Below, piece after piece: positions 16,389-24,519 of a stretch of 64,000 bases of DNA (position 1 is its first letter; every line of letters begins with the position of its first letter). The notes under the pieces are model-generated. The model was not told the origin of the DNA. It worked only from the letters and a program-made list of their open reading frames with translations, and did not search any database. The translations under genes and the position numbers were made by a program. The stretch spans positions 62,001 through 126,000 of the forward strand of contig NZ_BCXD01000013.1 of assembly GCF_001894925.1 (NCBI RefSeq), given 5' to 3'. The DNA is from Rhodococcus rhodnii NBRC 100604 (GTDB taxonomy: Bacteria; Actinomycetota; Actinomycetes; Mycobacteriales; Mycobacteriaceae).

Positions 16389-16896
16389 CGATGCCGATCA
16401 GAGTGTTGTCGCCGATCATCAGAGTCAGGGCAGTTCCTTCGTTGCTGTAGAAGCGAATGTCCAGATTCCCCGGTTCGTCATGAAAGCTCTCCGTGTTCGT
16501 AGCGCCGACTTCTGCGGCCAGCTCGCGCGCGCGTTCGAGCACTTCCGATCTGTTTCGGTCGGGCAACGGACCGAGTGCAAGGTAATCCCTGAGTTTGACG
16601 TTCTTCGCCGGCGTCTGGTCGAAAGGTTGGGAGCATCCCCGTTGCCTTCGGTTGCCGACCCATTCCCAGGCCAAGCGCGGTGCCAGCCCGGTGATGTAGG
16701 TGCCGAGTTCTTCAGCGATTCGCTGACCGTCGGCTTCGGTGCTCTCCAAGGAAGGGAGATCCGCGAGACGTTCTGCCGCGCGCGCGGTGTCTTCTGGCCC
16801 GGTGGTCTCATACGGGTTCGCCAATGCTCCACATCCTGTGAGGCTCGTGACGACAACCAGAGTTGCCGTGATGATTCGTAATCGCGCGGACAGCAT
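16318..16896 (-). CDS. LppA-like lipoprotein, upstream copy
   Basis: A 192-residue lipoprotein, paralogue of the downstream copy. Signal peptide RIITATLVVVTSLTGC with acylated Cys22. It shares NPYETTGPEDTARAAERL, LPSLESTEADG, LAWEWVGNRR, C-x-QPFDQTP, DEPGNLDIRFYSNEG and the ending DTGCRLPQAAFDP with its neighbour. The gene begins 6 bases after the stop of the small EspC-like gene and overlaps the YbaB gene, making one transcription unit read toward polA. The function of LppA proteins is not known; surface or periplasmic location is inferred from the lipobox. Confidence 0.8.
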   Translation of the reverse strand: MLSARLRIITATLVVVTSLTGCGALANPYETTGPEDTARAAERLADLPSLESTEADGQRIAEELGTYITGLAPRLAWEWVGNRRQRGCSQPFDQTPAKNVKLRDYLALGPLPDRNRSEVLERARELAAEVGATNTESFHDEPGNLDIRFYSNEGTALTLMIGDNTLIGIDTGCRLPQAAFDPVTPNPPTPTP

Positions 16897-16902
16897 TTTG
16901 AT

Positions 16903-17103
16903 TCAGCCTGTCTCGGCTGCTTGTAGTTGCCCGTAGGCGTTCTCGACGGCGCTGCGGCACGTATCGGTGATCGCCGACACCGGCGAACCCGGCATCGTGA
17001 CCGACCCGTCGATCGCGATGCCGGTGATCGCGTCCGCGATGCCCGACAACGTGGCCGAGAGCGCGTGCAGCGCATCCACGTCGGCCTGCAGCATGTCCCC
17101 CAC
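16903..17103 (-). CDS. Short EspC/type VII secretion target-like protein, C-terminally truncated
   Basis: A 66-residue product from the GTG at 17103 (or 63 from the ATG at 17094); no strong Shine-Dalgarno decides between them. The sequence DVDALHALSATLSGIADAI followed by VTMPGSPVSAITDTCRSAV and ENAYGQL matches the first two helices of the EspC-like family of small secreted ESX-associated proteins, which usually run to about 100 residues. The C-terminal helix and secretion-type tail are missing, so this may be a decayed member. It leads the LppA-YbaB-LppA cluster with a 6-base gap. A longer frame upstream reads through the trx terminator and is rejected. Confidence 0.5.
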   Translation of the reverse strand: MGDMLQADVDALHALSATLSGIADAITGIAIDGSVTMPGSPVSAITDTCRSAVENAYGQLQAAETG

Positions 17104-17172
17104 AGCGATCTCGCCCCCGGTGCTGTCGTTCGCCGAAGAGTAGCAGGCGCGCTCGAGGCCCGGCAGAAACAT

Positions 17173-17210
17173 GTGAGAGGGGCGAGCCCGACTGGGCTCG
17201 CCCCTCTCAC
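17173..17210. terminator. Terminator of the thioredoxin gene
   Basis: A perfect 17-bp stem (17173-17189 with 17194-17210) and GACT loop lie 40 bases past the thioredoxin stop. No U-tract follows. It separates the trx gene from the EspC-like cluster on the same strand. Confidence 0.82.
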
Positions 17211-17249
17211 GTGGTGCCGGTACGTCCTGCGTCAGGACGTCGGTGTCGT

Positions 17250-17621
17250 CTACTCCGCGTCGCTGTTCTGCTCGGCGATCTGCTTGCGCACCTCGTCCAT
17301 GTCGAGTGCCTTGACCTGGCTCACGAGGTCCTCGAGGGCGGCAGGCGGCAGCGCGCCGGGCTGGTTGAACACCAGAACTCCCTCGCGGAACGCCATGATC
17401 GTGGGGATCGAACGGATGTTCGCGGCAGCGGCGATGCCCTGCTCGGCTTCGGTGTCGACCTTGCCGTGCACGACGTCGGGGTGCTTGTCGGACGAATCCT
17501 CGTACGTGGGCGCGAACGACTTGCACGGTCCGCACCACGAGGCCCAGAAGTCGACGAGCACGACGTCGTTACCGGTGACGACGTCGTCGAAGTTCTGCTG
17601 GGTCAGGGTCTGAGTGGCCAC
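17250..17621 (-). CDS. Thioredoxin
   Basis: A 123-residue cytoplasmic thiol-disulfide reductase. The active site is WASWCGPCKSF (Cys30 and Cys33), with the cis-proline segment SIPTIMAF and the buried Asp of VDFW. It reduces disulfides and is itself recharged by thioredoxin reductase (not in this window). The HPDVVHGKVDTEAE stretch and the ending GALPPAALEDLV resemble the mycobacterial TrxB1 type rather than TrxC, judged from memory. The GTG at 17621 has AAAGGAT upstream. The gene sits between its own terminator and the AraC-family gene, with a 103-base gap. Confidence 0.92.
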   Translation of the reverse strand: MATQTLTQQNFDDVVTGNDVVLVDFWASWCGPCKSFAPTYEDSSDKHPDVVHGKVDTEAEQGIAAAANIRSIPTIMAFREGVLVFNQPGALPPAALEDLVSQVKALDMDEVRKQIAEQNSDAE

Positions 17622-17724
17622 GGGCAATCCTTTCGTTGCGCTCGAACTCGGTCGAGCCCGAACTCCTCTTGCCGCGTGCAACGGTAGTCGGCGGTGAGTT
17701 GTTCCCGCGTGTCGTCTCGCGGAC

Positions 17725-18738
17725 TCATGCCGTTGCCTCACGCGCGAGATCGGCTGCATCCGATCTGCGGAACACGCTGCGGTACTGCTGCGGGCTGGTG
17801 CGGCGCAACCGCTGGAAATGTGCCCGGAGCACGGCCGCACCGCTGAAGCCGACGCGCGTGGCGATCGTCTCGACGGGGAGGTCGCTGCTCTCGAGCAGAT
17901 CCTGCGCGGCGAGAACCCGCTGATCGTTGATCCACCGGGCCGGGGTGGTTCCGGTCTCGGCCTGGAAGCGGCGGGCGAACGTCCGCGCGGACATGTTCGC
18001 TTTCCGGGCGAGTTCGGGGACGGTGAACTCGCGGTCGAGGTGGGCACGCACCCAGTCGAGGAGCGGGGCGAGCGATTCGTCGGTGCACTCGACGAGGGGC
18101 ATCGCGATGTACTGCGCCTGCCCGCCGTCGCGGTGGGGCGGCACCACCATCCGGCGCGCGATCGTGTTGGCGACCCGCGATCCCTGCTCACGGCGAACGA
18201 TGTAGAGGCACAGGTCGATTCCGGCCGCCGTCCCGGCGCTCGTGAGGACGCGGTCGTCGTCGACGTAGAGCACGTCGGGGTCGACGAGAGCGGCCGGAAA
18301 GCGTTCGACGAGTTCGGCGGTGTGCATCCAGTGCGTCGTGCAGCGCCGCCCGTCGAGCAGGCCCGCGTCGCCGAGGACGAAGGCCCCCGAGCACACGCTC
18401 GCGATCATCGCGCCGCGCGCGTGCGCATCGCGGAGCTTCGCGTACAGCGGTTCGAGGCCGGGTGCTCGGCCGTCGCAGACGGCGAACTCGGCATCGACTC
18501 TGTCGGAGCCTGCGGGGACGATGACGAGGTCGGCGTCGTCGATGCGATCGAGATCGTGCGGGGCGTCGACGGTGTAGCCGTACCGGGTCGTGACGGCGCC
18601 GGGGATCGCCGTCACGACGGAGAAGTCGTACGCCGGAAGCCCCTGGTCGCGGCGATCGACGCCGAACACCTCGCATGCGACGCCCAGCTCGAACGCCTCG
18701 ACGCGCGGGAGCATGACGGTGACCACTTTCTGCAGCAT
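17725..18738 (-). CDS. AraC-family regulator with DJ-1/PfpI-like (GATase1-like) sensor domain
   Basis: A 337-residue regulator. Residues about 5-190 are a DJ-1/PfpI-type domain (VTVMLPRVEAFELGVACEVFG, DLVIVPAGSD, and the nucleophile-elbow segment ASVCSGAFVLGDAGLLDGRR with HW). Residues about 225-325 hold two AraC helix-turn-helix units (ELARKANMSARTFARRF, ETIATRVGFSGAAVLRAHF). Such proteins often control amino-acid, amine or nitrile metabolism. The ATG at 18738 is preceded at six bases by CATACT, a weak -10-like box. It diverges from the micro-membrane-protein/EamA gene pair, which is the natural target (inference). Confidence 0.9.
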   Translation of the reverse strand: MLQKVVTVMLPRVEAFELGVACEVFGVDRRDQGLPAYDFSVVTAIPGAVTTRYGYTVDAPHDLDRIDDADLVIVPAGSDRVDAEFAVCDGRAPGLEPLYAKLRDAHARGAMIASVCSGAFVLGDAGLLDGRRCTTHWMHTAELVERFPAALVDPDVLYVDDDRVLTSAGTAAGIDLCLYIVRREQGSRVANTIARRMVVPPHRDGGQAQYIAMPLVECTDESLAPLLDWVRAHLDREFTVPELARKANMSARTFARRFQAETGTTPARWINDQRVLAAQDLLESSDLPVETIATRVGFSGAAVLRAHFQRLRRTSPQQYRSVFRRSDAADLAREATA

Positions 18739-18831
18739 GAGTCGAGTATGCCACCCGTATGGCAGAAAACCGACGGAAATGGTCGTTTCTGCCACTGTTC
18801 GCCGGTCGGGAAGCGGAAGATGCTGGGAGGC

Positions 18832-18981
18832 ATGATGATTCTGATCGTGCTCCTCGCAGCGTTCGTCCTCGTCGATGTCCTCGTCGTCGCAGCAGTTCGC
18901 CGCGGCCACGTTCGGCCCGACACCAACTGGTTCCCCGACACCCACGCGCAGTCCGTGCCGCACGAACGGCCACCCGTGTGA
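18832..18981 (+). CDS. Micro-membrane protein coupled to EamA exporter
   Basis: A 49-residue protein from the ATG at 18832 (ATGs at 18820 and 18835 are alternatives; GGGAGG at 18825-18830 favours 18835 or 18832). Residues about 2-22 (MILIVLLAAFVLVDVLVVAA) form one transmembrane helix, followed by basic RRGHVR and a short polar tail. Its stop codon overlaps the ATG of the EamA gene (TGATG), so the two are cotranslated. No family is recognised. The arrangement suggests an accessory peptide of the transporter or a leader that couples translation; both are inference. AraC-type control from the divergent gene is likely. Confidence 0.6.
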   Translation: MMILIVLLAAFVLVDVLVVAAVRRGHVRPDTNWFPDTHAQSVPHERPPV

Positions 18982-19985
18982 TGCGGGTGCCGCTCGGTGT
19001 CCAGTACACCGCGACGGCTCTCGCCTGGGGCAGCAGCTTCCTGTTCGTGAAGGTCGGCCTCGAGGGGCTCTCGTTCACGCAGGTCGTCGTGGCGCGGCTG
19101 GTGCTGGGCTCGGCGGCACTCACCGCGGTCCTGATCACCCGCCGCCGACTTCCGCCGTGGGGAATCGCATGGGCGCACTTCACGGTGCTCGCCTTCGTAC
19201 AGTGCATCGCGCCGTGGCTGCTGTTCGCCTGGGCCGGCATCCACCTCGACTCGGGCCTCGCCAGCATCTACAACGCGACCACACCGCTCATGACGACGGC
19301 CGTCGCCGCACTCGTCCTCGCCGACGAACGGCTGACCGGTCCCAAGGCCACGGGACTCGCGATCGGTTTCGGCGGTGTGCTCACCGTCCTCGCGCCCTGG
19401 AATCTCGCGCTCTCGGGGCCGATCACCGCGCAACTCGCGTGCCTCGGTGCGACGGCCTGCTACGGCGTCGCCCTCGTGTATCTCCGGCGCTTCGTGCTCC
19501 CGCGCGGGTTCGACGCGCCGACCGTCGCGTTCGCGCAGATCACGATCGCCGCCGTGCTCATGGCCGTCGCGGCTCCCGTCGTCGCCGCCACGCCCGTGCA
19601 TCTCACACCCGCGGTGATCGGCGCGATGATCGGGCTCGGGGCCGTCGGGACGGGCCTCGCGTTCGTGTGGAACATCAACGTCGTGCGGGCATGGGGACCC
19701 ACCGCGGCCTCGACCGTCACGTATCTCACTCCGGTCGTCGGTGTGGTGCTCGGCGCGCTGCTGCTGGGGGAGCGCGTGACGTGGAATCAACCGGTCGGCG
19801 CGCTCCTGGTCGTGGCGGGGATCCTCGTCACGCGGCGAGCGCGCCCGAGATCACCCGGAGACGCGCCACTCCCGCTTGCCGTCGCCGTCCCACCTCCGCA
19901 GGGCGACCCCGGTCCCGTCGGTGTCGTCGCCGCTTCCGACGAGCGTGACGGCCTCACCGAGCCGCCCCACCGGGATTCGCCGTGA
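18981..19985 (+). CDS. EamA-family (DMT superfamily) transporter
   Basis: A 334-residue membrane protein with ten hydrophobic helices arranged as two EamA repeats (first about residues 5-135, starting TATALAWGSSFLFVKVGLEG; second about 145-285, including YLTPVVGVVLGALLLGERVTWNQPVGALLVVAGI). DMT carriers of this type usually export amino acids or metabolites. The ATG overlaps the stop of the micro-membrane gene. After the last helix about 45 hydrophilic Pro/Asp-rich residues follow; this tail is encoded antisense to the end of the 2'-5' RNA ligase gene (135-base overlap), so its length may be set by that overlap rather than by function. Confidence 0.88.
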   Translation: MRVPLGVQYTATALAWGSSFLFVKVGLEGLSFTQVVVARLVLGSAALTAVLITRRRLPPWGIAWAHFTVLAFVQCIAPWLLFAWAGIHLDSGLASIYNATTPLMTTAVAALVLADERLTGPKATGLAIGFGGVLTVLAPWNLALSGPITAQLACLGATACYGVALVYLRRFVLPRGFDAPTVAFAQITIAAVLMAVAAPVVAATPVHLTPAVIGAMIGLGAVGTGLAFVWNINVVRAWGPTAASTVTYLTPVVGVVLGALLLGERVTWNQPVGALLVVAGILVTRRARPRSPGDAPLPLAVAVPPPQGDPGPVGVVAASDERDGLTEPPHRDSP

Positions 19986-20378
19986 CAGCGTGACGTGCGG
20001 CGTCCAGTGGCCCGGCGCGATGTGCCGGGGGACCGGAACGCCCCGACGCGCCGCGATGTCGTGGACGAGTCGGTGCAGGTCGAGCAGTTCGGTCGTCGGT
20101 ACGACGAGTCGCGCGAGCGTCACATGGTGGCGGCCGAAGCACACGAGGCCGCCGAGCCGGATCGGGACGGCGGGCGCCGGCACCGCCCGCGCGAGTTCGT
20201 CCTCGACGCCCCGCGGAAGACCGGGTGCGGTCGTGACGAAGAGCGTCACGTGAGGCCGGTTCGATGCGGCGGTGACGCGCGCGAGGCTCGCGATGTCGTG
20301 CTCCTGCAGCGTCGCCCACTGGTCGCGGACGTGCGCGTCCGTCGCGTCGTCGAGGAGCAGTTCCACCGAGTGCACCAT
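19851..20378 (-). CDS. 2'-5' RNA ligase / 2H phosphoesterase family protein
   Basis: A 175-residue protein of the 2H phosphoesterase superfamily. It has the two required His-x-Thr motifs: HVTLF about 52 residues in and HVTLSR near residue 136. Members act on cyclic phosphates or 2'-5' linkages in RNA or nucleotides; the physiological substrate is unknown. The ATG at 20378 (MVHSVELL) is chosen; ATG 20390 is an alternative. The end, VALRRWDGDGKREWRVSG, looks genuine for the family, so the 135-base antisense overlap with the EamA gene is real. The opposite dehydrogenase gene starts only 19 bases away. Confidence 0.8.
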   Translation of the reverse strand: MVHSVELLLDDATDAHVRDQWATLQEHDIASLARVTAASNRPHVTLFVTTAPGLPRGVEDELARAVPAPAVPIRLGGLVCFGRHHVTLARLVVPTTELLDLHRLVHDIAARRGVPVPRHIAPGHWTPHVTLSRRIPVGRLGEAVTLVGSGDDTDGTGVALRRWDGDGKREWRVSG

Positions 20379-20397
20379 GTGGGTGATCATGACTGGC

Positions 20398-21534
20398 ATG
20401 CATGCCGAGCCGAGGGACATTGCCGAGCGCGACACGGGGACGGGAACGGATCGGATCCGGATCGGCACCATCACGGGTGACGGGATCGGGCACGAGATCG
20501 TCCCCGCCACCCTGCAGGTCGTCGCCGCCGCGATCGAGGCGACCGACAGAGACGAGCCCGAGCCGCTGCGGATCGAGTGGGTGCCGCTGCACATCGGCCA
20601 CGACGCGATCGAGCGATACGGCACCCCGCTGCCCGACGAGACGATGGATTCGCTTGCGGCGCTCCCGGGATGGATCCTCGGGCCGCACGACAACGTCTCG
20701 TATCCGGAACGCTTCGCCGGCACGGTGGCACCGGGTGGTGCGATCCGGCGACGCTTCGATCTGTTCGCCAACATTCGGCCCGCACGCGCGTTCGCCGGTG
20801 TCGCGGCGACGTCGCCGCGCATGGACCTCGTCGTCGTTCGCGAGAACACCGAAGGGCTCTACGCCGACCGCAACATGTCGACCGGCAGCGGCGAGTTCAT
20901 GCCGACTCCCGACGTCGCGCTCGCGGTGGGACTCGTCACACGGCGCGCGACGGAGCGCATCGCCCGCGTCGCGTTCGGCCTTGCCCGTGAGCGGCGGCGG
21001 CGTGTGACGATCGTCCACAAGGCGAACGTCCTCACGCTCACGACCGGACTGTTTCGCGATGTGTGCCGGGAGGTTGCCCGTGACTATCCGGACGTCACCG
21101 TCGACGACATGCATGTCGACGCCGCCGCGGCACGCCTTGTGCGCGACGGTGCGAGCATCGACGTCCTCGTGACCGAGAACATGTTCGGCGACATCCTGTC
21201 CGATCTCACGGCCGAACTCGCGGGCTCGCTCGGGCTCGCGCCGTCGATCAACGCGTCGACGTCGCAGGTGATGGCGCAGGCGGCGCACGGTGCCGCACCG
21301 GACATCGCAGGCCGCGGCGTCGCGAATCCCGCGGCGCTCATGCTCTCCGCGGCGATGATGTTCGATCGGCTGGGAGAGATGCGCGGCGACCGCCGGTTGC
21401 GCGTGGTGGGACGCCACGTCGACCGCGCAGTGCGCGACACGATCGCGTCCGGCGTCGCGACCGCGGACCTCGGGGGTTCGGCGTCGACGACGGAGTTCAC
21501 GGAGACTGTGCTGGCGCGCGCGCTGCGCTGGTGA
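20398..21534 (+). CDS. Isocitrate/isopropylmalate dehydrogenase-family enzyme, tartrate-dehydrogenase-like
   Basis: A 378-residue NAD(P)-dependent beta-decarboxylating dehydrogenase. Family marks are TITGDGIGHEIVPATL near the N-terminus, the substrate loop VVVRENTEGLYADRN, the catalytic lysine in IVHKANVLTLTTGLF, and the metal-binding aspartates in VTENMFGDILSDLTAEL. It lacks the surrounding leu genes and has the ENTEGLYAD form seen in the broader tartrate/isocitrate/homoisocitrate group, so it is more likely a tartrate- or malate-type enzyme than LeuB; the substrate is uncertain. The ATG at 20398 is chosen because the family start falls there. It is divergent from the 2H phosphoesterase gene with almost no intergenic space. 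Confidence 0.85.
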   Translation: MHAEPRDIAERDTGTGTDRIRIGTITGDGIGHEIVPATLQVVAAAIEATDRDEPEPLRIEWVPLHIGHDAIERYGTPLPDETMDSLAALPGWILGPHDNVSYPERFAGTVAPGGAIRRRFDLFANIRPARAFAGVAATSPRMDLVVVRENTEGLYADRNMSTGSGEFMPTPDVALAVGLVTRRATERIARVAFGLARERRRRVTIVHKANVLTLTTGLFRDVCREVARDYPDVTVDDMHVDAAAARLVRDGASIDVLVTENMFGDILSDLTAELAGSLGLAPSINASTSQVMAQAAHGAAPDIAGRGVANPAALMLSAAMMFDRLGEMRGDRRLRVVGRHVDRAVRDTIASGVATADLGGSASTTEFTETVLARALRW

Positions 21535-21693
21535 GAGGGGCTCCAACGGGCTCGTCGACGCGGCCCGGAATCCGCCATCGGTTCGCGCAGCGGCGTTTCG
21601 TATCCTACATTTCTGGGGTTCGACGGCGTCCGTGACGCCGCGATGCGCGGCCGCGCGGCGGTCACGCTCCCTTCGTGTCCCTTTGGAGGATCT

Positions 21694-22611
21694 GTGTCGA
21701 GCCGTTCGCTCTTCGCCCGGTCGCGTACCGCCCGGGCCCTGTGCGCCCTCGTCGGCGGCAGCGCTCTCGTTCTCGCCGGCTGCACCACCAACGAGGAAGG
21801 CGGCGGCCCCAACGAGGACGCCACCGAGGTCTCCGTCGAGAAGGTCGACGAGATCGCGGCGAAGCTGCCCGAGAACATCGCCTCGTCGGGGACCCTCCGC
21901 GTCGGCGTGAACGTGCCGTACGCACCGAACGAGTTCAAGAACGCACAGGGCGAGATCGTCGGCTTCGACGTCGACCTCATGGATGCGATCGCGAGCGTGC
22001 TGGGCGTCGAGGCGCAGTACAACGAAGCCGACTTCGACCGGATCATCCCGGCGATCGAGGGCGGCACCTACGACCTCGGCATGTCGTCGTTCACCGACAC
22101 CAAGGAGCGCGAGGAGACCGTCGACTTCGTCACCTACTTCTCGGCCGGCTCGCAGTGGGCGCAGCCCGCAGGCGAGAGCGTCGACCCGAACAACGCGTGC
22201 GGGCTCCGCGTCGCCGTCCAGACGACGACGATCCAGGACATCGAGGAACTGCCCGCCAAGAATCAGGCATGCCTCGACGCCGGTAACCCGCCGATCGACA
22301 TCGTGAAGTACGACAGCCAGGACGAGGCCGCCAACGCCGTCGCGCTCGGCCAGGTCGACGCGATGTCGGCCGACTCGCCCGTCACCGCCTACGCCGTCAA
22401 GCAGAGCGGCGACCAACTCGAACTCGCCGGTGACGTCTTCGACGCGTCGCCGTACGGGTGGCCCGTCGCCAAGGGCTCGCCGCTCGCCCCCGTCCTGCAG
22501 GAAGCCATGCAGCATCTCATCGACGACGGCGCGTACCGCACGATCTCGGAGAACTGGGGCGTCCAGGACGGCATGATCGAGGAGTCGGTCATCAACGGCG
22601 CCATCAGCTGA
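21694..22611 (+). CDS. Polar amino-acid ABC transporter substrate-binding lipoprotein
   Basis: A 305-residue family 3 solute-binding protein. Lipoprotein signal peptide with lipobox VLAGC (Cys30), then a Thr/Asn/Gly/Glu tether. The mature domain has the family start GTLRVGVNVPYAPNEF, the GFDVDLMDAIASVLGV segment and FDRIIPAIEGGTYDLGMSSFTDTKEREETVDFV, all typical of glutamine/glutamate/cystine binders. The GTG at 21694 has GGAGGA seven bases upstream, so the longer frame from 21643 is rejected. TATCCT at 21601-21606 is a possible -10 box. The permease and ATPase follow on the same strand. Confidence 0.92.
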   Translation: MSSRSLFARSRTARALCALVGGSALVLAGCTTNEEGGGPNEDATEVSVEKVDEIAAKLPENIASSGTLRVGVNVPYAPNEFKNAQGEIVGFDVDLMDAIASVLGVEAQYNEADFDRIIPAIEGGTYDLGMSSFTDTKEREETVDFVTYFSAGSQWAQPAGESVDPNNACGLRVAVQTTTIQDIEELPAKNQACLDAGNPPIDIVKYDSQDEAANAVALGQVDAMSADSPVTAYAVKQSGDQLELAGDVFDASPYGWPVAKGSPLAPVLQEAMQHLIDDGAYRTISENWGVQDGMIEESVINGAIS

Positions 22612-22660
22612 TCCGCCGACCGACCCCGCACAACCCGTCCCGAAGCGAGTGACACCTGTC

Positions 22661-23650
22661 GTGACCGAACCGTCCACATCCCGAGACACCGAGCCGGAGC
22701 CGATCGAGGCGATACCGCTGCGGCGGCCCGGCCGGTGGATCGCTGCGACCGTCGTCCTCGTGCTCGTCGCGCTGTTCGTCTACGGCGCGGCGACGAATCC
22801 CGCGTACCGCTGGGACACGTACGTGCAGTACCTGTTCGACACGAGAGTGTGGGCGGGTATCGCGGTGACGGCGCAGCTGACGGTGCTGGCGATGATCATC
22901 GCCGTCGTGCTGGGCGTGATCCTCGCGGTCATGCGGCTCTCGTCGAACCCGGTGCTGCAGACCGTGTCGTGGGTCTACATCTGGGTCTTCCGCGGCACGC
23001 CCGTGTACGTGCAGCTCGTGCTGTGGGGTCTGTTCCCCGTCATCTACAGCCAGCTCGACGTGGGCATTCCGTTCGGCCCGACCTTCGCCACCGTCGACCT
23101 CCAGTCGCTCGTGGCGGCGCCGTTCCTGTTCGCGATGATCGGTCTCGGCCTCAACGAGGCGGCGTACATGGCCGAGATCGTGCGCGCCGGAATCAACTCG
23201 GTACCGGAGGGGCAGTCGGAGGCGTCGATCGCGCTCGGCATGTCGTGGGCGAAGACGATGCGGCGGACGGTGCTGCCGCAGGCGATGCGGGTGATCATCC
23301 CGCCGACGGGCAACGAGCTGATCTCGATGCTCAAGACCACCTCGCTCGTCGCGGCGGTGCCCTTGACGACGGACCTGTACGGGCGGGTCCGTGACATCTC
23401 GGGCGCGAACTTCCAGCCCGTACCGCTGCTGCTCGTCGCGGCCACCTGGTATCTCGTGGCGACGAGCATTCTGATGGTCGCCCAGTACTACGTCGAGCGG
23501 CACTACTCGAAGGGTGCGAGCCGGACGCTCACCGCGCGTCAGCTCAAGGCACTGGCCGCGGCGCAGAACACGCCGGTGGCGTCGCCCGGAGCGGACGACC
23601 TGCCCGACACCCCCGACAAGCCCGACATGCGCGGAGGCGAACGGAAGTGA
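22661..23650 (+). CDS. Polar amino-acid ABC transporter permease
   Basis: A 329-residue membrane protein (333 if the GTG at 22649 is used). About 25 polar residues precede a first helix ([17 protein letters not shown]), and the HisMQ-type permease core follows: [42 protein letters not shown], and the EAA loop [27 protein letters not shown] that contacts the ATPase. A single permease gene suggests a homodimeric channel. The C-terminal Pro/Asp-rich tail ([15 protein letters not shown]) is unusual. The stop overlaps the ATPase GTG by 4 bases. Confidence 0.91.
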   Translation: MTEPSTSRDTEPEPIEAIPLRRPGRWIAATVVLVLVALFVYGAATNPAYRWDTYVQYLFDTRVWAGIAVTAQLTVLAMIIAVVLGVILAVMRLSSNPVLQTVSWVYIWVFRGTPVYVQLVLWGLFPVIYSQLDVGIPFGPTFATVDLQSLVAAPFLFAMIGLGLNEAAYMAEIVRAGINSVPEGQSEASIALGMSWAKTMRRTVLPQAMRVIIPPTGNELISMLKTTSLVAAVPLTTDLYGRVRDISGANFQPVPLLLVAATWYLVATSILMVAQYYVERHYSKGASRTLTARQLKALAAAQNTPVASPGADDLPDTPDKPDMRGGERK

Positions 23651-24456
23651 CGCGAGTGAACGCGAAGGGCGACACGGTGCCCGCACCGTCGGGCGACGGC
23701 CCGATGGTCCTCGCCGACCGGGTGTGGAAGAACTTCGGGGCGCTGAAGGTGCTCAAGGGCGTCAGCCTCGAGATCGGCAAGGGCGAGGTCCTGTGCATCG
23801 TCGGCCCGTCCGGCTCGGGCAAGTCCACCTTCCTTCGGTGCATCAATCACCTCGAACAGGTCAACGGAGGGCGGCTCTACGTCGACGGCGACCTCATGGG
23901 GTACGAGGAGAAGCACGGCAAGCTCTACGAACTCTCGCCGAAGACCGCCGCCAAGCAGCGCCGCGACATCGGCATGGTGTTCCAGCACTTCAACCTGTTC
24001 CCGCATCGCACGGCGCTCCAGAACATCGCCGAGGCGCCGATGCAGGTGAAGAAGATCGGCCGCAAGAAGGCAGAAGCACGCGCACGGGAACTCCTCGAGC
24101 GCGTGGGGCTGGCCGAGAAGGCGCACGCCTATCCCGCCCAACTCTCGGGCGGTCAGCAGCAGCGCGTCGCGATTGCACGCGCTCTGGCGATGGACCCGAA
24201 GCTCATGCTCTTCGACGAGCCGACCTCGGCCCTCGACCCCGAACTCGTGGGGGAGGTGCTCGCCGTCATGAAGCAACTCGCGAGCGACGGCATGACGATG
24301 GTCGTCGTCACGCACGAGATGGGCTTCGCGCGCGAGGTCGCCGACGAACTCGTGTTCATGGACCACGGCGTCGTCGTCGAGTCGGGCGATCCGCGCGAGG
24401 TGCTGTCGAACCCGCAGCACGAGCGCACCAAGGCGTTCCTGTCGAAGCTTCTCTGA
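23647..24456 (+). CDS. Polar amino-acid ABC transporter ATPase (GlnQ type)
   Basis: A 269-residue ATPase. Walker A is GPSGSGKST, the Q-loop lies in [17 protein letters not shown], the signature is [19 protein letters not shown], Walker B is [15 protein letters not shown], and the H-loop is [14 protein letters not shown], the GlnQ/HisP hallmark. An insertion relative to GlnQ ([21 protein letters not shown], HisP-like) lies after the first beta sheet. It completes a three-gene importer. The stop codon falls inside a 15-bp tandem repeat. Confidence 0.94.
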   Translation: MTRVNAKGDTVPAPSGDGPMVLADRVWKNFGALKVLKGVSLEIGKGEVLCIVGPSGSGKSTFLRCINHLEQVNGGRLYVDGDLMGYEEKHGKLYELSPKTAAKQRRDIGMVFQHFNLFPHRTALQNIAEAPMQVKKIGRKKAEARARELLERVGLAEKAHAYPAQLSGGQQQRVAIARALAMDPKLMLFDEPTSALDPELVGEVLAVMKQLASDGMTMVVVTHEMGFAREVADELVFMDHGVVVESGDPREVLSNPQHERTKAFLSKLL

Positions 24457-24492
24457 CCGAAACTTCTCCGACCCAGATTTCTCCGACCGGCG
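24448..24492 (+). repeat. 15-bp tandem repeat across the glnQ-type stop codon
   Basis: Three consecutive 15-base units beginning CTTCTCTGACC, CTTCTCCGACC and TTTCTCCGACC, with variable last four bases. Unit 1 contains the last two leucine codons and the TGA stop of the ATPase; in units 2 and 3 the stop has become CGA. The repeat is exactly five codons long. Confidence 0.75.
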
Positions 24493-24494
24493 AG

Positions 24495-24519
24495 AGCCCG
24501 GCGGCGGGTCAGCCGGGCT
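24495..24519. terminator. Hairpin between converging ATPase and methyltransferase genes
   Basis: An 8-bp GC-rich stem (24495-24502 with 24512-24519) and 9-base loop. The right arm overlaps the last codons of the methyltransferase. There is no U-tract, so this is a tentative terminator. Confidence 0.4.

Noticed and set aside
17104-17538. Upstream extension of the EspC-like frame
   Set aside because: It runs through the trx terminator hairpin and antisense to the thioredoxin frame; composition is shadow-like.
19954-22689. 911-codon minus-strand frame across the dehydrogenase and binding-protein genes
   Set aside because: No recognisable domain and a shadow composition; the plus-strand genes are unmistakable.
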